Source: Arabidopsis thaliana (Eukaryota > Streptophyta > Magnoliopsida > Brassicales > Brassicaceae). Taken from it: a DNA stretch of 64,000 nt. The position numbers and the translations under genes were made by a program. Below the pieces are notes generated by a model that was given only the letters and a program-made list of their open reading frames with translations, was not told where the DNA came from and ran no database searches. Positions 56,401 to 64,000 of the stretch are shown piece after piece; the first letter of the stretch is position 1; each line of letters opens with the position of its first letter. The stretch lies in contig NC_003075.7 of the NCBI RefSeq assembly GCF_000001735.4, forward strand, positions 1,861,001 through 1,925,000, read 5' to 3'.

Positions 56401-56816
56401 CCCTTCAAAGTCTGATTATCTTTTATCCACCACTTTTCTTTCTTCTTTCTCTTCACATTTGGACTGCTTCCTGATGCATCATCCATTGGAAGTCCTGTTG
56501 TTATGATAAACTCTCTCAGGGAGAATCGCATAGGTTGATCAGCAAATACAAACCACAATTCGTCATTGTTGGTTAGTATTCTTCTCTGGAGTAAATGATG
56601 AACGATATGGCTTGAAAATGCTAAGTCCATTTCAGCGAATTCCACTATAGGACCCAAGAATGTGTCCATTAATGTGTTGAACTCTATCGGCTCTAAAGCT
56701 TTCCTGACAGTCGAGACAATTTTGAAGGATGAATGCTTTGATACCCTTGTAATATTATCTACTTCGCTGCCTGGTTGGAACAGTCTTTTAGGGAAGAACA
56801 GTTTTTTTGTACTCAT
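53444..56816 (-). pseudogene. DUF1985 protein with C-terminal auxilin-type J-domain
   Basis: Minus strand from ATG 56816 ([13 protein letters not shown]). Residues about 20-240 are DUF1985-like ([24 protein letters not shown]). A TAG at 56073-56075 interrupts the frame, which continues [15 protein letters not shown] to a donor at 55920. The next exon (55720 down) shows a frame change near 55470. Several Glu/Lys-rich exons follow, tandem-duplicated with their introns. The C-terminal exons read KWAKNKLMRDLLSSLEE, then ILWPDSK, a TGA (53738-53740) where auxilins have Trp, then ALKKATLLIHPDKLPR and KYLAEQI, with the last exon ending at 53444. ILWP-S-W, HPDK and KY-AE are the auxilin J-domain signature; HPD stimulates Hsp70 ATPase. 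A role as an element-encoded accessory or anti-silencing factor (by analogy to VANDAL vanB/vanC) is speculation. Confidence 0.7.
54668..55440. repeat. Tandem duplication of acidic exon plus motif-bearing intron
   Basis: About 54690-54960 and 55060-55330 are near copies. Each has gtaaatcacttttaaaaagc, two aacactgcctatc blocks, cccttgtaaa motifs, and then a Glu-rich exon on the minus strand (EEEKQEEEGK in both). A third, more diverged acidic exon lies at 54400-54640 and a fourth at 54190-54320. Confidence 0.75.
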
Positions 56817-56829
56817 ATTTCTCAAAACC

Positions 56830-58530
56830 TGATTAAATACATTAACACAGTCATTAAATTAACATAGTTTTGAAATGGTTTTAAAAACCATTTTTGTAAA
56901 TCTATTATGCATTTGTAGTTTTCGAAACATAAACATAGTCATTACAAGTCGTTTAAAGAACTTTAAAAACCCTTGTAAAACCATTTTTCAAAGTCATTAC
57001 AAGTCGTTTTAAGACTTTAATAACCCTTGTAAAACACAGTCATTACTCCATAATCCTTTTTAAAGACCGTTTTGAAACAATTCCAAAAACAAAATTTTAA
57101 TCCTTTTCAAAGAACACAGCCGCTGAAAATAGAAACAAAAAACCCTTTTCCAAACCAACTCCAATCAACTGGTAACCCATAAATTAAGTGAGGATCTATA
57201 AATTAAAACACAAACCCAAACATCAATCTATTTACTGTTAAAGTTTCAAAACGAAAAAACTTTGAAATTGCTACAACAGAGAAGTTAATCGGCATTCGAA
57301 ATCTTCTTTGAAGGTTTTTGGAACCCAAATATCAAACTTTAAAACATAAATCTATCAAAATTATATAACAATTTCCAACACTCCTTCAAAATCTCAAATA
57401 TCAATCTATTTTACTTGTTTCGTTTTCAACCGAAAAACCTAGAAATGCTAGAACAAAAAAGAGATTCGGTAAAAATCGAACAAACCCAAATGTTAAACTT
57501 CAGTTTCGTAAATTAATTACCTTCAATTGCTTCCTTTTTGCTGGATAATCGGATTTTCTTCAGATTGTTGAAAGGAAGAAGACGAAGACGACAGTTTCTA
57601 TTCTTCTTTTTCTTTTGTTGTCTTTTCACGGTTCCCTTCCGTTTTTGTTTTTGGGTTATAGTGAATTTTTGGGCTTTAGTGTTTTTTGGGCTTTTAGTGT
57701 TTTTTTACTAAAACAGTTTGTTTTTCTAAATAACAGGCGTAGGCCCAATTAGTAACAGATACAGTGTTTAACATTACTGTAACTTTTTCAACGGTTGATA
57801 TTCTCTTTTAAAAACGGTTGTAAATCATTTTAAAAACGGTTGTAAATCTTTTCAAAGTGACTGACCCTAATTCGGTAAAAATGTCAGCAGTCAATCCCTG
57901 TTTAATTTGTTTTTAGGTTATAGTGAATTTTTGGGCTTTAGTGTTTTTGGGCTTTTACTGTTTTTTTACTAAAACAATTTGTTTTTCTAAATAACAGGTC
58001 TAGGCCCAATTAGTAACAGATACAGTGTTTACCATTACTGTAACTTTTTCAACGGTTGATATTCTCTTTTAAAAACGGTTGTAAATCATTTTAAAAACGG
58101 TTGTAAATCTTTTCATAATAGCAGCTACTGCAGCTTTTTCAACACATTTAAAACGCTTTTAAAACAGCTTATAAATCGTTTAAAACCCCTGTTTAAAAGC
58201 ATGTTTAAAGTTCTTTTCCATTCAAATCAAAGCACCTGTTAACCCAAACAACCATTATACAGTAATTTTGTAAAACAGGAGTTGAACTAAATAAACTTCA
58301 TAAATCTTGTTCCATACAGATGTTCATAAAATATTCAAATGACAAAGTTTATAAATCTATCTTGTACTCCACTACTTTTTGATTAGAAGTCTGCTACTTC
58401 TACAAAGTAACTAACCCTAATTCGGTGAAGATGTCAGCAGCCAATCCCTGTTTAATTTGTTTTTAGATTATAGTGAATTTTTGGGCTTTAGTGTTTTTTG
58501 GGCTTTTAGTGTTTTTTTATTACCTCTTTG
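56830..58530. repeat. Upstream region of the J-domain gene with tandem 262-bp repeats
   Basis: Motif-bearing AT-rich DNA. A unit starting ggttatagtgaatttttggg at 57654 recurs 262 bp later at 57916, and its 3' part with the next unit's start recurs once more at about 58405-58515 (ccctaattcggt...tcagcag...gtgaatttttgggc). Probable promoter and leader of the minus-strand gene; its untranslated first exon may begin near 57540-57600. Confidence 0.65.
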
Positions 58531-59125
58531 TCCATGATACATATTTAGAGTATACACCAGAGAGAGATTTCGCTCCCAGGCACGACTTCCGAGGAGGACA
58601 AAAGAAGAATGTTCCTTTCTTTTAACCAGAACTCACCCACTTTTGGCCTCTAAAAGTAGTAACTTCCAACGGTTAATAGACTGGTTCGGTATGTTCCGGC
58701 AAGTTTCCTGGTTCTCCGGTGGTTTTCCCCTGCTCAGAAGCTTTACACCTCTCGCTGCTGGACATACTCACTCACGTCTCCCTTAATGAAGACCCCTCCC
58801 AGGTAGCCTTCTGCTCTCCCCCATCTTGCTTCCAACTGAAAACCCTGAAGAAAACTTTGTAACCCTGTTAAACCTTTGTAACCCTGGTAAACCTGTTTCA
58901 AACCCTAAACAAGTCTCAGCGCATTTATTGTTTCTCAAAGAAATCTCTTCCAACTTAACCCCACAGCTATTACTCACCCACCTGAAGTAATAGAGAAGAG
59001 AATCCCCTATCACCTTAAAGGCAAAGAAGTAGCTAGAGGTTACTCCCCCCCCCCCACCTCGTAAAAGAATCAGAGCCCCGGATCTGGATACATCTGAGCT
59101 AATCAAAGAGAACTCCCTCACTCTT

Positions 59126-59941
59126 ATGGGAAGACTAACTAACCCCTCCGTCCAACGCCTCTGGTCTATGTTTCCCTTTTTATCAAACAGATGTAATCTA
59201 AGAGGCAAAGCCTTAGGCTCAGACTTGGGAAAAGGCTGTTTCCAGTTCAAGTTCGACTATGAAGAGGATCTACTGAAAGTCTTGGATAACAGACCTTACC
59301 ATTATGACCAGTGGATGGTTATTTTGCAGCGTTGGGAACCTATTATCTCTGAGTCATTCCCTTGTAAGATCCCCTTCTGGATAGAGCTTCAAGGACTTCC
59401 CAAACACTTTTGGCAACCTGAAATGCTAAAGACCATTGGAGAGGAACTAGGTGAAATCTTAGACATGGAAATAACCTCTTCTGCAGCCAAACTCAGAGTC
59501 CTTGTGGATGGACTCCAACCCCTCACAAAGGAAACTATTGTGGATTTTCGTGATGGTAGTGAAACTACAGTCTTCTTGGTCTACAAAAACCTCAAAAATC
59601 ACTGCCACCATTGCTTCCGGCTGTCTCATGAAACTAAACTCTGTCCTGGCTTAACAGAGTCAAGAGGAAAAGACTCTGTATCTGTTCAACCAGCTGTCTC
59701 GCAAGATTCTCGAGGTGGTTCCAGAAACTATTACACCCCTAAAGATAACTTCACTGCTCCCAGACTGAGTCACCACGATTGTGAAAGAACTCATTATTCT
59801 CAGGAAGTCTCCAACAGACAGCGAAATTCCCACCCTTCTAGTCCAGTGCTCTCCAATCACTTCTCTGCTGATAGAGGGCGCACGCAGAGAGAGAGGCGCG
59901 GTCCACTAGTGGAAGTTACCCTCTGGCAGTTCCTAAGGTAA
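59126..59941 (+). CDS. LINE ORF1 (DUF4283-type protein with zinc knuckle)
   Basis: 271 codons from the first ATG. In-frame coding extends upstream to the C-run at 59045 (RIRAPDLDTSELIKE), so the real start is probably further 5' and the C-run may hide a frameshift. The N-terminal half is the DUF4283 nucleic-acid-binding module of plant LINEs and gag-like proteins (GKGCFQFKFDYEEDL, RPYHYDQWMVILQRWEP, PFWIELQGLP). A CCHC knuckle, CHHCFRLSHETKLC, follows near residue 180, then a Ser-rich tail. It normally coats element RNA. It ends in TAA at 59939, and ORF2 continues in the same frame, so this stop may be a mutation in a single long frame. Confidence 0.7.
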   Translation: MGRLTNPSVQRLWSMFPFLSNRCNLRGKALGSDLGKGCFQFKFDYEEDLLKVLDNRPYHYDQWMVILQRWEPIISESFPCKIPFWIELQGLPKHFWQPEMLKTIGEELGEILDMEITSSAAKLRVLVDGLQPLTKETIVDFRDGSETTVFLVYKNLKNHCHHCFRLSHETKLCPGLTESRGKDSVSVQPAVSQDSRGGSRNYYTPKDNFTAPRLSHHDCERTHYSQEVSNRQRNSHPSSPVLSNHFSADRGRTQRERRGPLVEVTLWQFLR

Positions 59942-60019
59942 GGCTCCAAAGCTTTCTCTAATACCTGCAACAAAGAAGACAAAGGTGGATTTTCAGAATC
60001 CATCTCACCCTCTTCCTTA

Positions 60020-63000
60020 AGGGTAGTAAGCTGGAACTGTTGTGGGCTGGGGAATCCCATGACAGTCCAGAGAATCAAGGAAATCCGTAAAAAGATTTTC
60101 CCTGACTTACTATTCCTCATGGAGACAAAAAATTCATCTGAAACGGTCCTCCAATCTCTCCAATGGCTTGATTACCCTTCTCATCATCTTGTACCGCCAG
60201 AATCTCCAGCTGCAGGAGGTCTTGGTCTCTTCTGGAAATCAAGTGTAGAAGTGGAAATTATTCACTCTTCTCTGCATTATATTGACACTAAAATCAAGGC
60301 AAAAGGAAGAACTTTCTACTCAACTTTTCTCTATGGTGAACCGGATAGAACCAAAAGACTCCAAATCTGGAATGCCCTTCAAGAGTTGAGTTCCTCTAGA
60401 GAAGGCCCTTGGTTCATTACTGGAGATTTCAATGATATTGTCAATAGTGCTGAAAAATCTGGAGGTCCTGATCGCCCAGAAGGCTCTTTCACAGACCTGA
60501 GATCCTTTATGTCTTCTTGTGATCTCTATGACCTGAAACATACAGGGAATTTCTTATCTTGGCGAGGCAGAAGACATTCCCATCTTGTAAGGTGCAGATT
60601 AGACAGGGCAATGGCCAATAGTGACTGGATAATAGCCTACCCTTCAGGACGCAGTGAATACCTCAGATTTGAAGGCTCTGATCACCGTCCGCTGGTTACT
60701 TCCTTTGACCATGTCCAGAAAAAAACCAAGAATATTTTCAGATATGACCGGACCCTGAAAGATAATCCTGAAATTTCAAAGCTGATGAATGAGACCTGGA
60801 AATCTAATCCTAGTGCTAAAGTGGATTATCGACTACACCTGTGTAGGGCTGCTCTCTTAAACTGGAGTAAAGAACATCATTTGAACAGCCAAAAAGAGAT
60901 CCTATCTCTCCGGGTCCAACTGGAAGAAGCTCTGACAGATGATGCTGCAACCCAGGATTCTGTGGATCTCCTGAACCAAAATCTCTTGTTGGCTTATAGA
61001 AAAGAAGAGACTTTCTGGAAGCAACGAAGCAGAAATCTCTGGCTGGCTCTCGGGGATAAGAATTCTTGTTTCTTTCATGCTGCAACAAACAGTCGTCGAG
61101 CAATCAATACTATCTCTGTAATTGAAAACTCTGCAGGCACTAGTGTCTATGAAGATTCTGAAATCATTGAGACCATATCAGATTACTTCCAGGATATTTT
61201 TACCTCTCAAGAGGGAGATAGAACTTCTGTGGTAGCTGAGGCGCTTTCTCCTTGCATTACTACTGATATGAACAACACACTCATCTCTTTGCCAACTGTT
61301 GCTGAGATTAAACAGGCGTGCCTATCAATTCACCCTGACAAAGCCCCGGGACGTGATGGCTTCTCTGCAAGTTTTTTCCAATCTAATTGGTCTACAGTTA
61401 GCGAGGAAATCACTGCTGAGGTTCAGGCCTTTTTCATCTCCGAAATCCTGCCACAGAAAATAAATCACACACATGTCAGGCTCATTCCCAAAATCCCTGC
61501 CCCTCAAAAAGTATCTGATTATCGACCAATTGCTCTCTGCTCTGTGTACTACAAGATCATAGCTAAGCTATTAGCAAAGAGACTTCAGCCTATTCTACAT
61601 TCTTGTATTTCTGAGAATCAATCTGCTTTTGTCCCCCAGAGAGCAATATCTGACAATGTACTTATTACACATGAGGCTCTCCACTACTTAAAAAACTCAG
61701 GGGCTCTAGTTAATTGCTACATGGCAGTTAAAACTGACATGAGTAAAGCCTATGACAGGTTAGAGTGGGATTTTGTCAAAGCTGCCCTAGAAGAAATGGG
61801 GTTCCATCATCACTTTGTGGGATGGATTATGTAGTGTATTTCTACTATTTCCTACTCATTCCTACTCAATGGTCAAGCTAAAGGCTTGGTAGTTCCAGAA
61901 AGGGGAATACGGCAAGGTGATCCACTATCTCCCTACATTTTCATTATCTGCAGTGAAGTTCTCTCCAGAATGTGTCTCAAAGCTCAAGAGAATGGTAGCT
62001 TACCTGGTATTCGAGTTGCTATGGGATGTCCCCGTGTGAACCACCTCTTGTTTGCTGATGACACCATGTTCTTCTGCCGCGTGGACCCCAAGAGCTGCTT
62101 AAAACTCAAATCAATTCTCCACAAGTATGAACTGGCCTCAGGACAGAAAATTAACCAGGCTAAATATTCCATCACCTTCTCTGCCAAAACACCACCTGCT
62201 GTTAGGGAAAGAGTCAAACAGATTCTGTTGATCCAAAAAGAAGGCGGACAGGGCAAGTACCTGGGTCTCCCTGAGTTGTTTGGCAGAAAGAAGAAAGACC
62301 TGTTCACAGCCATAGTGGATCGTATTAAACAAAGAGCTCTCAGTTGGTCCTCAAGGTTTTTATCTTCTGCAGGAAAACTCACTATGCTCAAATCAGTCCT
62401 CTCGACTATGCCTACTTACACAATGTCGTGTTTCCAACTCCCACTATCTCTGTGCAAGCGCATCCAGTCTACATTGACTCGCTTCTGGTGGGATTCAAAA
62501 CCTGATCAAAGAAAAATGAGTTGGATCTCTTGGCAGAAAATGACATTATCTTTTAAAAGTGGAGGATTGGGGTTTAGAGATGTTCAAACCTTCAATAAAG
62601 CTCTCCTTGCAAAGCTCTCTTGGCGACTGCTACAGAACCCTTCATGCCTGCTAGCTAAGCTCCTACTAGGGAAGTACTGCAAACACTCAACCCTTTTGGA
62701 CTGTAAGGTTTCAAATTCAGCTTCCCATGGTTGGAGAAGCATCTGTCTAGGCAGAGATGTCCTCAGTTTACAGCTTGGACGTCTTATTGGCAATGGTCTA
62801 ACCACACCTATTTGGCGAGCTCCTTGGCTGTCTCTTACCAAATCTTAAGCGCCTATGGGTCCTCCAACTGAAGCGTCTCATCTTTTAGTTGTCTCTGACC
62901 TCTTAATCGCAGGGACCACAAACTGGAATAAAGAACTCATCCGTCAACTTTTGCCAGTTTATGAGAAGGATATCCTGCTCCTCAAACCAAGCCTTCTTGG

Positions 63001-63995
63001 TGCAGCAGATCGCTGGGCTTGGTTGCCTACAAGCTCTGGCCTTTATGCAGCTAATTCTGGGTATTTTGAAGCCCTCAAGGAGACTGCCTCCTTGGAAAAC
63101 CCTCCTAACCATGATTTAGTGAAAAATTTCAATTGGAGATCTAACATTTGGGGACTTCAAACTTCACCGAAAACTAAGCTTTACCTGTGGGTTCCAACCT
63201 TCTCCTTAGGCATATCTCTGACACGGCAAAGTGCCCACGATGTGAGCAAGCAGAATCGACTCTCCATCTGTTCTTTCACTGCTCCTTTGCACGCAGGATC
63301 TGGGATTTGGCTCCCTTCTCAATCAGACCCAATTTCGATGGAATCAGGTCATTTAAAGAGGGACTTGTCCTAGCGAATACCTTAATCTGCCTTCCACCCA
63401 CAGGCATCGGCTCTGGTCCTCTCTTCCCTTGGTTGTTGTGGACTATCTGGACTGCCAGTTGATCTTCAATAAACGCCAAGTTCTGGAAGAAGAAGCCATT
63501 CACATGGCTATCCTGAGGGCAAAGGAATGGCAAGAGGCCCAAACCCCCCAAGATCTTCACCGCCGGTCTCCCCCGGAACCCTCTGCATCACCGCCTTGTT
63601 ACCGGTGATCAGATCTGCTACACTGATGTTGCCTGGCTTCCTGACTGTAGAGCTGGTTTTGGCTGGATCTTCAAATCTGCCCAAGACTTTCAGCTGTTCG
63701 CAGGCAACTCTAGTGCATCTGACGTTGGCTCCCCGCTAATTGCCGAAACCCTTGTAACTCTCGCTGATGTTAGAGTTGCGTGTGAATCGGACATCAAAGC
63801 TATCTCTTTCGCTTCTGACTCTCAGATCATTGTCAAAGCTCTCAATCAGAAACTCCAAGTCAAGGAGCTTCACGGGATTCTCCATGATATCCTTTCTTTA
63901 TCTTCTTCTTTTGATGCATGTACCTTTACCTTTATCAATCGTGAGTTTAATCACCAAGCTGACGCTTTGGCGAAGAGAGCTCTCGTCTGTTGTAT
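60020..63995 (+). pseudogene. LINE ORF2: endonuclease, reverse transcriptase, RNase H
   Basis: An AP-endonuclease-like domain starts at WNCCGLGNP (about 60031) and has METKNS, ITGDFNDI, LDRAMAN and GSDHRPL with its Asp/His residues. The reverse transcriptase has DKAPGRDGF, VRLIPKI, DYRPIALCSV, TDMSKAYDRLEW, RGIRQGDPLSPY and the catalytic FADD. Then come KYLGLPELFGRKK, AGKLTMLKSVLS and the zf-RVT region, and finally an RNase H domain (YTDVAWL, ASDSQIIVKAL, ELHGILHD, NHQADALAKRAL) up to the window edge. Breaks: TAG at 61832-61834, TAA at 62846-62848, and a frame change near 63185 just before CPRCEQAESTLHLFFHC. The domains needed for target-primed reverse transcription are all recognisable, but this copy cannot make one continuous protein. 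Confidence 0.85.
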
Positions 63996-64000
63996 GGAAC

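Larger units (their letters stand above)
48825..58530. mobile_element. VANDAL-like autonomous-type MULE (right end not seen)
   Basis: The left terminus gaataattcactgtaatgcc matches the left end of the 15.6-kb MULE in 14 of 20 positions and continues with the same three-block tgccctttt...taccctttt pattern, the third block again starting 46 bases in. It carries a plus-strand mudrA-like gene (49784-52525) and, convergent to it, a DUF1985 plus J-domain gene (56816-53444). Introns, spacers and flanks are full of the aaatcccttgtaaatc motif, while exons are not. A LINE begins around 58530-58570, and no matching right terminus is visible before it, so the end is either beyond the window or lost. The two-gene layout with clustered motifs recalls Arabidopsis VANDAL elements; the family name is an inference. 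Confidence 0.65.
58560..64000 (+). mobile_element. LINE copy 2, near full length, 3' end beyond the window
   Basis: Plus-strand non-LTR retrotransposon with leader (58560 to about 59050), ORF1, and ORF2 with endonuclease, reverse transcriptase, zinc-binding and RNase H regions reaching the last base. It interrupts the right part of the VANDAL-like MULE. Base composition shifts from AT-rich to balanced exactly here. At least three in-frame stops and one frameshift make it inactive. It is related to LINE copy 1 at 4139. Confidence 0.8.

Noticed and set aside
59045-59055. Run of 11 C residues as an assembly error masking the ORF1 start
   Set aside because: Possible but unprovable from sequence; the run is only noted as a possible frameshift site.

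Overview
This is plant nuclear DNA: AT-rich, with GT-AG introns, plant-only families (pectin methylesterase with PMEI pro-region, invertase/PME inhibitor, plastidic glucose-6-phosphate translocator, plant-type atypical dual-specificity phosphatase) and dense Brassicaceae-type transposons. The order PME - PMEI - GPT-like pseudogene - PFA-DSP4-like phosphatase - RING protein matches my memory of the short arm of Arabidopsis thaliana chromosome 4 (around At4g03930-At4g03965). That is recognition, not a database search; a very close relative is possible.

Layout. 1-4120 is AT-rich intergenic DNA. 4139-5613 is an internally deleted LINE with an 18-bp target-site duplication (TSD). 5833-21465 looks like one 15.6-kb Mutator-like element (MULE) with degenerate ~200-bp inverted ends, subterminal arrays of an 'aaatcccttgtaaatc' motif and a perfect 9-bp TSD. 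It encloses a PME 3' fragment, an intact PME (PME42-like), a palindromic element with tRNA-like Pol III boxes, a Copia remnant with an LTR-like block, an intact PMEI-like gene and a decayed, intron-bearing GPT2-like pseudogene. 21475-26640 is gene-poor and holds several Helitron 3' ends. 26673-29205 is a small genic island: a five-exon PFA-DSP phosphatase and an intronless RING protein.

29727-48218 is an 18.5-kb Kaonashi-type MULE (9-bp TSD, symmetric ends). It carries a degenerate DUF1985/Ulp1-protease gene, an RPA-like OB-fold (DUF223-type) gene, four copies of an F-box-like family and a frameshifted mudrA transposase on the minus strand. 48825 to about 58530 is a VANDAL-like MULE whose left end matches the ends of the 15.6-kb element. 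It has a nonsense-mutated transposase, and convergent to it a DUF1985 gene that ends in an auxilin-type J-domain. From about 58560 past the end of the window lies a LINE with ORF1, endonuclease, reverse transcriptase and RNase H, broken by stops and a frameshift.

How it fits together. The intact host-type genes are the PME, PMEI, phosphatase and RING genes. The two MULEs with transposases carry parallel accessory genes: DUF1985 N-terminus, tandemly expanded acidic linker exons, then a different C-terminal domain (Ulp1 protease or J-domain). The 15.6-kb MULE has no recognisable transposase and shares ends and repeat motif with the VANDAL-like element, so it was plausibly mobilised in trans, carrying the cell-wall genes as cargo.
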